The notes beneath the pieces were generated by a model. That model was given only the letters and a program-made list of their open reading frames with translations, had not been told where the DNA came from and made no database searches. Positions 41,810 through 51,700 of a stretch of DNA of 64,000 nt are shown here, in pieces. The stretch is from an uncultured Oscillospiraceae bacterium (lineage in GTDB: Bacteria; Bacillota; Clostridia; Oscillospirales; Oscillospiraceae). Made by a program: the position numbers and the translations under genes. Location: assembly GCA_934590325.1 (NCBI GenBank), contig CAKTOW010000001.1, positions 186,001 through 250,000 of the forward strand. The letters run 5' to 3'. Numbering within the stretch: position 1 is the first letter of the stretch; the number at the start of each line of letters is the position of its first letter.

Positions 41810-43210
41810 ATGGTATTCAGCAGCACCACCTTTCTGCTGGCGTTTTTGCCGCTGGTGGCCATACTGTACTATATCTGCCCGCGGAAGCTGCGCAACGGTC
41901 TGCTTCTGCTCTTCAGCCTGCTGTTCTACGGCTGGGGCGAGCCCAAGTATATCCTGATCATGCTGTTTTCCACGGTGTTCGACTACTGCAACGGTCTGGG
42001 CATCGGCTATTTCCGCGCCAGGGGTAAGGAATCCGGCGCCAAGGCGGTGCTCATTGTCTCCGTGGTGGGGAACCTGGCCATCCTGGGCTTCTTCAAGTAC
42101 ACGGACTTCGCCATCGGCAACATCAACGGCCTGCTGGGCACGGCCATCCCCGCGCTGGGCCTGCTGCTGCCCATCGGCATCTCCTTCTACACCTTCCAGA
42201 CCATGAGCTACACCATCGACGTGTACCGCAGGCTGGTGCCGCCCCAGCGGAACATCATCGACTTCGGCGCCTACGTGACGCTGTTCCCCCAGCTGATCGC
42301 AGGGCCCATCGTCCAGTACAAGACGGTGGCCTACGACCTGGAGCACCGGCGCGAGAACCTCAGCGAGGCCAGCGAGGGCCTGCAGCGGCTGGTGATTGGC
42401 CTGGGCAAAAAAGTACTCATCGCCAACCAGATGGGCGCCATATGGGAGGAGATCGCCGCCATGTCCGACCCCACGGCGGTAACGGCCTGGATCGGCGCCA
42501 TCGCCTATACCTTCCAGATATACTTCGACTTTTCTGGCTATTCCGATATGGCCATCGGCCTGGGGCACTTCTTCGGGTTTCATTTCCTGGAGAACTTCAA
42601 CTACCCCTACGAGTCCCGCTCCGTCACCGAGTTCTGGCGGCGGTGGCACATCAGCCTGTCCACCTGGTTCCGGGAGTACGTGTACATCCCCCTGGGCGGC
42701 AACCGCAAGGGCAAGGGCCGCCAGCTGCTGAACATCGCCATCGTCTGGCTGCTGACCGGCCTGTGGCACGGTGCCAGCTGGAACTTCGTCCTCTGGGGCG
42801 TGTACTACGCGGCACTGCTGCTGCTGGAAAAGACGTTCCTGCTGCGCTGGCTGGACAAGTCCCCCCGCTGGGTGGGGCACCTCTACACCTGCCTGTGCTT
42901 CACCATGGGCTGGGTACTGTTCGCCATCACGGACTTCGGCGCCCTGGGGCAGTACGTGGCCCACATGTTCTCCGGCACCTTCGCCGACGGCACCACGGCC
43001 TACCTGCTGCGGTGCGACTGGCTGCTGCTTCTTCTGGCGGCAGTGGGCTGCACCAGCCTGCCCAAGCGTCTGTGGCAGAAGCGCGAGAACACCCTCTCCC
43101 CCGCCCTGTCCGACGGACTGCGCACGGTGTGGGTGGTGGCCGTGCTGCTGGTGTCCATGGCGTTCCTGGTGGGCGACAGCTACAATCCGTTCCTGTACTT
43201 CAGATTTTAA
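41810..43210 (+). CDS. MBOAT family O-acyltransferase (DltB/AlgI-like)
   Basis: The 466-residue polytopic protein has about ten membrane helices and the AlgI/DltB motifs FFKYTDF, PIGISFYTFQTMSYTIDVYR, FPQLIAGPIVQY, RSVTEFWRRWHISLSTWFRE and the catalytic His in LTGLWHGASWNF. It carries acyl groups through the membrane for the flanking DHHW proteins. AAGGAG precedes ATG 41810. Confidence 0.92.
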   Translation: MVFSSTTFLLAFLPLVAILYYICPRKLRNGLLLLFSLLFYGWGEPKYILIMLFSTVFDYCNGLGIGYFRARGKESGAKAVLIVSVVGNLAILGFFKYTDFAIGNINGLLGTAIPALGLLLPIGISFYTFQTMSYTIDVYRRLVPPQRNIIDFGAYVTLFPQLIAGPIVQYKTVAYDLEHRRENLSEASEGLQRLVIGLGKKVLIANQMGAIWEEIAAMSDPTAVTAWIGAIAYTFQIYFDFSGYSDMAIGLGHFFGFHFLENFNYPYESRSVTEFWRRWHISLSTWFREYVYIPLGGNRKGKGRQLLNIAIVWLLTGLWHGASWNFVLWGVYYAALLLLEKTFLLRWLDKSPRWVGHLYTCLCFTMGWVLFAITDFGALGQYVAHMFSGTFADGTTAYLLRCDWLLLLLAAVGCTSLPKRLWQKRENTLSPALSDGLRTVWVVAVLLVSMAFLVGDSYNPFLYFRF

Positions 43211-43222
43211 GGAGGCGGCGTG

Positions 43223-44329
43223 ATGAAGAAAAGAACAGGCCTCGCGCCGCTGATCGCCATAGCCGTGATACTGCTGGGGCTGTCCGTGGGGAGCTTTTTC
43301 CTGACGCCGGACAGGGCGTTCTCCGCAAACGAGAACCGCTATTTGCAGCTGACGCCGAAGCTGAGCTGGGACACCGTCATGTCCGGTGCCTTCATGGAGG
43401 ACATGGAGGAGTACACCAGCGACCAGATCGTTTTCCGGGATCTGTGGACCGCCACGCGGTCGGTGCTGCAGCGGGCGGAGGGAAAAGAGGACATCAGCGG
43501 CACCTATCTGGGCGCGGACGGGCGCTACTTTACCAAGGTGACGGACGACAGTTTTGACACGAAAAATCTGCGCAAAAACGCGGAATATATACGTGAATTC
43601 TTCGAAAACAGCGGCAAAAACTGCACGGCGCTGATCGTGCCCAGCCCGGCGGGCGTACTGCGGGACAAGCTGCCGAAGGACGCGCCCTACTACGATGAGG
43701 ATGCAGCCTTCGCGCTTTTGGATACCCTTTTGTCCACCTCTTCGGATAGCTCACTTTTGGACATTCGGGATGCTTTGTCTACCCTTTCGGACCCCTATTA
43801 CCACACGGACCACCACTGGACCACCATGGGTGCCCAGGCGGCGTACCTCCGGTGGGCGGAGGCCACCGGACACCGGGCCCGCAGCTATGACCTGACGGCG
43901 GTCACGGACAGCTTCCGCGGGACGCTGTACTCCAAGGTGCTGCTGCCGGACAGCGTGTACGACAGCGTGTACTACGCGCCGGAGATCACGGCGGAGAGCG
44001 TGGTATGCGACGGGAAGGACGGCGCGCTGTACGACCTCGGCGCCCTGGAGCAGAAGGACAAGTACGAGCTGTTCCTGGGGGGCAACTACGGCCAGTGCGT
44101 CATCACCACCGGCACGGAGAACGGGAAGCAGCTGCTGCTGGTGAAGGATTCCTTCGCCAACTCCTTCGTGCCGTTCCTGTTGGGGGACTATGAGACGGTG
44201 ACCATGATCGACCTACGGTACTTCCGGGGGAGCATGGCGGAGCTGGCGGCGGAGAGCGACGACATCCTTGTGCTGACGGAGATCACGAATCTGGCGGCGT
44301 CCGGGGACTATTTTAAGCTGATGAAGTGA
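43223..44329 (+). CDS. DHHW family protein 2
   Basis: The 368-residue protein has an N-terminal membrane helix and the same fold as protein 1 (HTDHHWTTMGAQAAYL, KDSFANSFVPFLLGDYETVTMID). AAGGAGG is 7 bases before ATG 43223. It is the second acceptor enzyme around one MBOAT channel, which suggests two different polymer sites. A short stretch (43720-43790) has more AT-rich codons than the rest. Confidence 0.85.
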   Translation: MKKRTGLAPLIAIAVILLGLSVGSFFLTPDRAFSANENRYLQLTPKLSWDTVMSGAFMEDMEEYTSDQIVFRDLWTATRSVLQRAEGKEDISGTYLGADGRYFTKVTDDSFDTKNLRKNAEYIREFFENSGKNCTALIVPSPAGVLRDKLPKDAPYYDEDAAFALLDTLLSTSSDSSLLDIRDALSTLSDPYYHTDHHWTTMGAQAAYLRWAEATGHRARSYDLTAVTDSFRGTLYSKVLLPDSVYDSVYYAPEITAESVVCDGKDGALYDLGALEQKDKYELFLGGNYGQCVITTGTENGKQLLLVKDSFANSFVPFLLGDYETVTMIDLRYFRGSMAELAAESDDILVLTEITNLAASGDYFKLMK

Positions 44330-44331
44330 AA

Positions 44332-44364
44332 AAAATGGGCGTGCGCTCCGCGCACGCCCATTTT
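44332..44364. terminator. Terminator of the acylation cassette
   Basis: AAAATGGGCGTGCGC pairs with GCGCACGCCCATTTT. Confidence 0.9.
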
Positions 44365-44370
44365 GTCCCC

Positions 44371-44398
44371 TTTACAAATGCCCGATTTTTGCTATAAT
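44371..44398 (+). promoter_or_regulatory. prfB promoter
   Basis: TTTACA (44371-44376), 16 bases, TATAAT (44393-44398). Confidence 0.7.
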
Positions 44399-44440
44399 AG
44401 AAAGGCTAAGGAAATTTACAGATACAAGGAGACACGATAT

Positions 44441-45565
44441 ATGGCAGTTATTGAGTACGACGAGTATAAGCAGAAGCTGCTGGCTCTGGAGCCTACGCTG
44501 GGCGAGCTGGAAAAGGCACTGGGTATCCCCAAGGCGCGGGAGGAGCTTGCCGAGCTCCAGAAGGAGACGGAGAAGGAGGGCTTCTGGAACGATCTGGAGC
44601 GGAGCCAGCAGGTGAGCCGCCAGGTGAAGCGCCTGGAGAACAAGATCAAGAAGCACGACAAGCTGGTCAGTGAGTGGGAGGACACCCTGACCCTGTGCGA
44701 GATGGCCCAGGAGGAGGACGACCCCAGCCAGCTGGAGGAGGTCACCACCGGGTACGAGACCCTGGAAAAGGAGATCAGCGAACGCCGTCTAGCCGCGCTG
44801 CTCAGCGGCGAGTACGACGCCAACAACGCCATCCTCACCTTCCACGCCGGCGCGGGCGGCACCGAGGCCCAGGACTGGACGGAGATGCTGTACCGTATGT
44901 ACACCCGCTGGGCGGAGCGCCACGGCTACACCTACCAGCTGATGGACTACGAGGCCGGCGATGAGGCGGGCATCAAATCCGCCACTATCCTCATCGAGGG
45001 CGAGAACGCCTACGGCTACCTGAAGAGCGAGAACGGCGTACACCGGCTGGTGCGCGTGAGCCCCTTCGATGCCAACGCGCGGCGCCAGACCAGCTTTGCC
45101 GCGCTGGAGGTCATGCCGGAGCTGGACGACGACAGCGAGATCGAGATACGCCCCGAGGACATCGAGATGCAGGCGTGCCGTTCCTCCGGCGCAGGCGGCC
45201 AGCACATCAACAAGACCTCCTCCGCCGTCCGTCTGACCCACCTGCCCACGGGCATCGTGGTGTTCTGCCAGACGGAGCGCAGCCAGTTCCAGAACCGGGA
45301 CAACGCCATGAAGATGCTGCGGGCCAAGCTGGCGGAGCTGAAGCTGCAGCAGCACGCGGAGAAGATCAGCGACCTGAAGGGTGTGCAGATGAAGATCGAG
45401 TGGGGCAGCCAGATACGCTCCTACGTGTTCATGCCCTACACCCTGGCCAAGGACACCCGCACCGGCTACGAGATGGGCAACATCCAGGCGGTGATGGACG
45501 GCGACATCGACGGCTTTATCAACGCCTACCTGACCGCCGCTGCCAACGGCGAGATCAAGAAGTAA
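44441..45565 (+). CDS. prfB: Peptide chain release factor 2
   Basis: The 374-residue protein has the GGQ motif (SSGAGGQHINKTSSAVRLTH) that triggers peptide release at UGA and UAA, and domain 1 coiled coil (FWNDLERSQQVSRQVKRLENKI). The SPF-type recognition loop is seen as VRVSPFDANARRQ. The reading frame is continuous from ATG, without the in-frame TGA near codon 26 that makes most bacterial prfB genes frameshift. AAGGAG lies upstream of ATG 44441. Confidence 0.95.
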   Translation: MAVIEYDEYKQKLLALEPTLGELEKALGIPKAREELAELQKETEKEGFWNDLERSQQVSRQVKRLENKIKKHDKLVSEWEDTLTLCEMAQEEDDPSQLEEVTTGYETLEKEISERRLAALLSGEYDANNAILTFHAGAGGTEAQDWTEMLYRMYTRWAERHGYTYQLMDYEAGDEAGIKSATILIEGENAYGYLKSENGVHRLVRVSPFDANARRQTSFAALEVMPELDDDSEIEIRPEDIEMQACRSSGAGGQHINKTSSAVRLTHLPTGIVVFCQTERSQFQNRDNAMKMLRAKLAELKLQQHAEKISDLKGVQMKIEWGSQIRSYVFMPYTLAKDTRTGYEMGNIQAVMDGDIDGFINAYLTAAANGEIKK

Positions 45566-45570
45566 AATGC

Positions 45571-45600
45571 AGGGAGACCGCTGCGCGGTCTCCCTTTTTT
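45571..45600 (+). terminator. prfB terminator
   Basis: AGGGAGACCG pairs with CGGTCTCCCT, followed by TTTTTT. Confidence 0.88.
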
Positions 45601-45617
45601 CGTAGGGAAAGCGGCTC

Positions 45618-45779
45618 TTATGAGCCGCTTTCTTCTGTTTTGTCGGGCGCGGCGGCCTCCGCCGCCTTATCCTTGCCGATGTACAGCTCCTCGCAGGTCT
45701 GCTGCGCCTTGATCAGCATATCCATAGCCTGCTCCGTGGCGTTGACCATCGTCAGATACATCTTCTTATAGTCCGGCAT
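45618..45779 (-). CDS. Small hypothetical protein
   Basis: This 53-residue protein (MPDYKKMYLTMVNATEQAMD, then CEELYIGKD and an acidic end) is a short helix-forming product seen in similar form in many Clostridia, often as an unnamed protein. GGGGGTG precedes ATG 45779. A hairpin (45607-45632) overlaps its stop. Confidence 0.55.
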   Translation of the reverse strand: MPDYKKMYLTMVNATEQAMDMLIKAQQTCEELYIGKDKAAEAAAPDKTEESGS

Positions 45780-45866
45780 AGTTTCACCCCCTTTTGGCAC
45801 ATTATATCTGAAATCAAGATAAAACGCAATATCTTGATTAAAGATATTTTATGCTGTCATCGGGTG

Positions 45867-46112
45867 ATGAAAATGCGGTATGAAGTTCTTCGGTACGAAA
45901 CGATACGCGATTTACGAATCGACGCCGGGCTGACACAACGGGAAGTCGCGGAGTATCTCAATATCAAGCAGAACACATATTCACAGTACGAGATAGGTGT
46001 GCTGAACTATCCGGTAGATGTATTGTGCCGACTGGCGGACTACTATCACGTTAGCGTGGACTATCTGCTGGGGCGGACGGATGAAAAGACACCCTATCCG
46101 AAGAAGAAATAA
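45867..46112 (+). CDS. XRE-family helix-turn-helix protein
   Basis: The protein (81 residues from ATG 45867) is one DNA-binding domain: TIRDLRIDAGLTQREVAEYL, NIKQNTYSQYEIG and VDVLCRLADYYHVSVDYLLG. GGGTG lies near the start; ATG 45873 is also possible. No partner gene is visible. Confidence 0.82.
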   Translation: MKMRYEVLRYETIRDLRIDAGLTQREVAEYLNIKQNTYSQYEIGVLNYPVDVLCRLADYYHVSVDYLLGRTDEKTPYPKKK

Positions 46113-46146
46113 AAAAAGAACCGGCTGACGCCGGTTCTTTTTTTAT
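46111..46146. terminator. Bidirectional terminator
   Basis: AAAAAAAGAACCGGC pairs with GCCGGTTCTTTTTTT between convergent genes. Confidence 0.9.
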
Positions 46147-46163
46147 TCGCTTTTTGCGTCGGT

Positions 46164-47420
46164 TCAGCACTTCTCGAACACCACTGCGGTGCCCATGCCG
46201 CCGCCGATGCACAGGGTGGCCAGGCCCTTCTTGGCCTCGGGGCGCTTCTGCATCTCGTGCAGCAGGGTGACGATGATACGGGCACCGGAGGCACCCACGG
46301 GGTGACCCAGGGCGATAGCGCCGCCGTTGACGTTGACCTTGCTCATGTCAAAGTGCAGCTCGCGGGCCACAGCGATGGACTGGGCGGCAAAGGCCTCGTT
46401 GGCCTCGATCAGGTCGATGTCGTCGATGGTGACGCCGGCCTTCTTCATGGCATTGCGGGAAGCCACCACGGGGCCGACGCCCATGATCTTGGGATCCACG
46501 CCGCCCTGGCCCCAGCCGATCAGCTTCGCCATGGGCTTCAGACCGTACTTCTCCACAGCCTCGCCGGAGGCCAGCACGATGGCGGCAGCGCCGTCATTGA
46601 TACCGGAGGCGTTGGCGGCGGTGACGCGCTGGGTGCCCTTGTCAGCGGCATCCTGTGCGCCGGTGATCTCGAAGGTGTTGACCACCTGGGGATTGGGGGA
46701 CTCGGGACCCACGGGGAACGCGCCCTTCAGCTTGGCGATACCCTCGGCGGTGACGCCCTCCTTGGGATACTCGTCCTTGGCGAAGGGAACCATGTCCTTC
46801 TTGACCTTGATCATCACGGGGACGATCTCATCGTCAAAGCGGCCGGAATCGCGGGCGGCGCAGGCCTTCTGCTGGGAGGCGGCGGCGAAAGCGTCCTGCT
46901 CGGCACGGGTAATGCCCCAGATGTCGTTGATATTCTCGGCGGTGGTGCCCATGTGGTAGTTGTTATACGCGTCCCACAGACCGTCCTTGATCATGGTGTC
47001 CACCAGCTTCTTATCGCCCATGCGGGCACCCCAGCGGGCGTCCATGGAGGCGAAGGGAGCGGCACTCATGTTCTCGGTACCGCCGCAGACGACGATGTCG
47101 CTGTCGCCGGCCAGAATGGAGCGGGCACCCTCGATGACGGACTTCATGCCGGAGCCGCAGACCATGCCCACGGTGTAAGCGGGAACGGAATAGGGGATAC
47201 CAGCCTTGATGGAGACCTGGCGCGCCACGTTCTGGCCCTGGGCAGCGGTCAGGATGCAGCCGAACATCAGCTCATCCACGTTCTCAGGCGCCACGTTTGC
47301 ACGCTTCAGAGCCTCCTTGACCACCACGGCGCCCATCTCGGCGGCGGGGGTGTTCTTCAGGGAGCCGCCAAAGGAACCGATGGCGGTGCGGCAGCAGTTG
47401 ACAACATACAGGTCTTTCAT
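46164..47420 (-). CDS. Acetyl-CoA acetyltransferase (thiolase)
   Basis: The catalytic Cys lies in GMVCGSGMKSV, the His in NGGAIALGHPVGASG and the second Cys in ATLCIGGGMG. Thiolase joins two acetyl-CoA to acetoacetyl-CoA at the entrance of the butyrate/butanol route. No other butyrate-pathway genes are adjacent. AGGAGG precedes ATG 47420. The gene has its own promoter and is likely highly expressed. Confidence 0.95.
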   Translation of the reverse strand: MKDLYVVNCCRTAIGSFGGSLKNTPAAEMGAVVVKEALKRANVAPENVDELMFGCILTAAQGQNVARQVSIKAGIPYSVPAYTVGMVCGSGMKSVIEGARSILAGDSDIVVCGGTENMSAAPFASMDARWGARMGDKKLVDTMIKDGLWDAYNNYHMGTTAENINDIWGITRAEQDAFAAASQQKACAARDSGRFDDEIVPVMIKVKKDMVPFAKDEYPKEGVTAEGIAKLKGAFPVGPESPNPQVVNTFEITGAQDAADKGTQRVTAANASGINDGAAAIVLASGEAVEKYGLKPMAKLIGWGQGGVDPKIMGVGPVVASRNAMKKAGVTIDDIDLIEANEAFAAQSIAVARELHFDMSKVNVNGGAIALGHPVGASGARIIVTLLHEMQKRPEAKKGLATLCIGGGMGTAVVFEKC

Positions 47421-47452
47421 GAAAGTTACCTCCTATAAAATATGTTGAGATC

Positions 47453-47481
47453 ATTATAGAACAAAGGCTCACGCCTGTCTA
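47453..47481 (-). promoter_or_regulatory. Thiolase promoter
   Basis: Reverse strand TAGACA (47481-47476), 17 bases, TATAAT (47458-47453). Confidence 0.7.
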
Positions 47482-47601
47482 CCCCTTATGATAGTCACAA
47501 TTTTAACAATAGTCAATCCCAAATTGCAACTTCGTTAAAAAATCGTCAAATCCGGCAGAAACGGGCGGCGTTTCCCGTCATTTTGACGAACCGGAGGATC
47601 C

Positions 47602-48708
47602 TTACGCCGCCGGGTCCGCCGGGGTATCCTCCGCGTCCGCGTCGGTGCCGGTCCGGGCGTCGGCGGGCTCCATGGCCGCCTCCATCTCCGCGCGGAGCTG
47701 GGTCAGCTTCTCGTAGAAGGTGCCCACGTCCAGAGCGTCATAGAGCTTGCTGTTGGTGACCACGGCGGCGGAGTCCAGCTTGCTCTCGAACAGCACATCG
47801 AAGTAGGTCTCCGCCACGGCGGCAAGATCGGTGTCGGCGCGGAGCACCACGAAGCAGGTGCCCTCGCCGTAGGGATCGATGACGGCGGTCATATCGCCCA
47901 CCGCCAGGGCGGACATGGCCTCGCTGAGGGCGTCGCCCTCGGCATAGGCCAGGGTAACGATGCCGTCGGCCACCTGCTGCAGCTCATCGCAGATCAGCAT
48001 GTACTCGGTCTCCTTGTCCTCCGCCGCCTGCCAGCGGTCCAGCAGATCGGCGGCCATGGTGTCGGCGTTGTCCCCGGTGATCTTGAGGACATAGACGCTG
48101 ATGTAGCCCTGCTGGGCGGCGTAGTCGCTGAGGGTCTTGTCGTCGGGGTACAGAGCGGTGCCGGGGGTGCAGAAGGCCTGGTACAGATCACGGTAGAGGT
48201 ACTGCACCTCCAGCATGGCGTTGTTGGTCTCCTCGCTGACGCCCACCAGCGCCAGCTGCTGCAGGTAGGCCTCCTCGCTGCCGTAGTAGTCCACATACTG
48301 CTGGCGCTGGGCGGCCAGCTGCGCGCGGTCGGCATCGGTCAGGGTCACGCCCTCCTGCTGGGCCCAGGCGCGGATGACGGCGTACTGCTTCACGGTCTCG
48401 ATGGCCTCGATCTTCACGTACTCGCCGTAGGTCATGCCGTCCTCGCTGACCTGGGCGCTCCAGTCCACGTCGGGGATGCGGCTGGAGATGTACTGACAGG
48501 CGTAGTCCACCCAGCGGAGGTACTCCTCGCAGGTGACGGTCTGTCCGCTGACCACCAGCATCTCGCCGTCCGGGTGCAGGCCGCTGGCCTGGTACAGCAG
48601 GCCGTCGGTGCTCTTGCCGCCCTTCATGCCGCCGGTGAGGGCGAAGGCGCCCACCAGTATCACGGACGCCAGCGCGCCCGCCAAAAAGCGTATCCAGTTG
48701 TTTTTCAT
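47602..48708 (-). CDS. SurA/PrsA-like peptidylprolyl isomerase, membrane-anchored
   Basis: The 368-residue protein has a signal anchor (IRFLAGALASVILVGAFAL) and a SurA N-terminal-like helical domain (VDYACQYISSRIPDVDWSAQ, DADRAQLAAQRQQYVDYYGS). A parvulin-type catalytic part is weakly visible (GTCFVVLRAD). It probably folds secreted proteins. It overlaps mfd by 4 bases (ATGA), a conserved order in Firmicutes. Confidence 0.75.
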   Translation of the reverse strand: MKNNWIRFLAGALASVILVGAFALTGGMKGGKSTDGLLYQASGLHPDGEMLVVSGQTVTCEEYLRWVDYACQYISSRIPDVDWSAQVSEDGMTYGEYVKIEAIETVKQYAVIRAWAQQEGVTLTDADRAQLAAQRQQYVDYYGSEEAYLQQLALVGVSEETNNAMLEVQYLYRDLYQAFCTPGTALYPDDKTLSDYAAQQGYISVYVLKITGDNADTMAADLLDRWQAAEDKETEYMLICDELQQVADGIVTLAYAEGDALSEAMSALAVGDMTAVIDPYGEGTCFVVLRADTDLAAVAETYFDVLFESKLDSAAVVTNSKLYDALDVGTFYEKLTQLRAEMEAAMEPADARTGTDADAEDTPADPAA

Positions 48709-51700
48709 GGTTCAGTTCCTCCCTGAGAGGGCTGCGCCCCCTCCGTCTGCTGTGTGTTGTTTTCGTGGAGCCGCAGGGCGTCCACCAGACCGCCGGCGGC
48801 GGTCAGGGGGTCCTCCTGGGGCTGCAGGTACAGTGTCAGGCGCGGCGACGCGCCGGCGGCCAGCTGGGTGCGGCTGCGGTAGGCAGCCATGGTGCACACC
48901 GCCAGCAGGGCGGCCGCGTCCACCCGCTGGTCGAAGCTGAAGACCAGCTGGCGTCCCTTCTGGGTGATGTCGGTGATGCCCCGCTCCATGGCGGCGGCAC
49001 GGAGCAGCGCCACGGACAGCAGCGCCTCCACCGCCGGGGGCAGGTCGCCGTAGCGGTCCAGCAGCTCGTCGGTGAGCTCGTCGCGGTCCTCCGCCGTGCG
49101 GAGGGCGGCAATGCGCCGGTAGAGGTCCATCCGCTGCTCGGCGGCGGGGACGTAGCCCTCCGGGATATAGGCCGCCACGGTGATGTCGGCGGAGCACTCC
49201 ACGCGGGCGGGTACGGTCTTGCCCTGCTGCTCCAGAACGGCGTCGTTCAGCAGCTTCAGGTACATGTCGTAGCCCACGGACATCATATAGCCGGACTGCT
49301 CGGGGCCCAGCAGGTTTCCGGCGCCGCGTATCTCCAGGTCGCGCATGGCGATGCGGAAGCCGGAGCCGAACTCCACGTACTCGCGGATGGCGGTGAGCCG
49401 CTTGGCGGCCACCTCGGTGAGCACCTTCCCGGTACGGTAGGTCAGATAGGCGTAGGCGCGGCGGGCGGAGCGGCCGATGCGGCCGCGTATCTGGTGCAGC
49501 TGGCTCAGGCCCATGTTGTCCGCGTCCTCGATGATGAGGGTGTTGACGTTGGGGATGTCGATGCCGGTCTCGATGATGGTGGTACACACCAGCACGTCGA
49601 TGTCCCCCTCGGCCATGCGGGACATGACGCCGCTCAGCTCGCCCTCGGCCATTTTGCCGTGGGCGGTCTCCACCGCCACGTCGTCGCCCAGCATTTCCCG
49701 CAGGCGGACGGCGGTGGCGTCGATGCTGTCCACCCGGTTGTGCAGATAGTACACCTGACCGCCACGGCTCAGCTCACGGCGTATGGCGTCCGTCAGGATG
49801 CCCCAGTCGTGCTCCAGCACGTAGGTCTGCACCGGCTGGCGGTCCTGTGGCGGCTGCTCGATGGTGCTCATGTCGCGGATGCCGGACATGGCCATATTCA
49901 GCGTGCGGGGGATGGGCGTGGCGGAGAGCGTCAGCGTGTCCACCTGCCGCGCACGCTCACGGAGCTTCTCCTTATGGGTGACGCCGAAGCGCTGCTCCTC
50001 GTCGATGATGAGCAGGCCCAGGTCCTTGAACTCCACGTTCTTGCTCAGCAGCTTGTGGGTACCTATCAGCAGGTCCACACGGCCGTCCTTCACACGCTCC
50101 AGCACGTCCCTGACCTGCTTGGGGCTGCGGAACCGTGACAGCACCTCCACCGTCACAGGGAACGCCCGGAACCGGGCGGCGGCGGTGGCGTAGTGCTGCT
50201 GGGCCAGCACGGTGGTGGGCACCAGGATGGCGGCCTGCTTGCCGTCCAGGATGCACTTCATGGCGGCGCGGAGGGCCACCTCCGTCTTGCCGTAGCCCAC
50301 ATCGCCGCAGAGAAGGCGGTCCATGGGCACGGGCCTTTCCATATCGGCCTTGATGTCCCGGATAGCCGCCAGCTGGTCGTCGGTCTCCGTGTAGTCAAAG
50401 GCCTCCTCAAACTCCTGCTGCCAGGGGGAATCCGGCGAGAAGGCGAAGCCGCCCAGCCGCTGCCGCTCGGCATACAGCTTTATCAGGCCGTCGGCCAGGT
50501 CCCTGGCCGCGGCCTTGGCGCGGCGGGTGGTCTTTGTCCACTGGTCGCCGGAGAGCTTGTTCAGCCGGACCTTCTCGTTCTCCTCTCCCCCGCCGATGTA
50601 CTTGCTGACAAGGTCAAGGGAGGTGGCCGGGACGTACAGGCAGTCGCTTCCGGCGTACTGTATCTTGATATAGTCCTTCTCCACGCCGTCCACCGGCAGG
50701 CGCAGCATCCCGGCGAAGCGGCCGATGCCGTGGTGGATATGCACCACCAGGTCGCCCACCTCCAGGTCGGCGTAGCTGAGGAGCCGCTGGCGGCTGTCGG
50801 ACTTGGGCTGGCGGGGCTTTTTGGCCTTGCCGGACAATGCGCGGGTCAGCTGCCCCTCGGTGAGCACCGCCAGCTTCAGCGCCGGCCACTCGCTGCCGGC
50901 GGACAGGGCGCCCACGGAGATGAGCACCTGCCCCGGCGCCGGGGCAGCGTCGCCCTCCAGCGCCAGCGCGGCGGGGATGTGCCGGTGCTGCAGCAGCTCC
51001 TGCATATTGCGGCAGCGCACCGCGCCGCCGCACAGCACCAGCACGCCGAAGCCGGTGGTCAAATAGTGGGTGATGTCGGTGGCGGCGGTGTCCAGACTGC
51101 CGCCGTAGCCCGCCAGCTGCTTGGCCCCCACATCCAGCAGCAGCCGGGGCGGGAGCAGATACCGGCTGGTGGGCAGGCTCTCCAGCTGGCACAGGGCGAA
51201 GCGGGAGAGCACGGTCTCCAGCTCCGGTTCGTTCAGGGTCAGGTCACCGAAGGCCCCGGCCATGACGCCGCCCTCCACGGCGGCGGCCACGTCCTGCCGG
51301 GTCTGGAACAGGAACCCCCGCAGGGACTCCTGCACACGCCCGGCCTCGCTGACGCAGATGATGGCATCCGGGGACAAGTAGTCGAAGGCGGTGGTCTTGT
51401 CCGGGTAGACGGCGGCCATATAGCGGTCGCTGCCGGGGGGCGTCACCCCCTGCCGCAGCAGTTCCGCGTCGTCCAGCAAGCGCTGGCGGGCGGCGGCGTG
51501 CTCCTTTTTCAGGCGGCGGGCGGCGTCCTCCATGCGGCGGGCGGTCTCCTCCGCCGCGCCCTCACGGGCAAAGGGCAGCAGCTCGGCGGCGGGCAGGATG
51601 CACACCTGGCGGCGGTTCAGCACCCGCCGCTGGGTGGACACCTCGAACTCGCCCATGCTGTCCAGCTCGTCGTCGAAGAACTCGCAGCGGAGGGGGCGCT

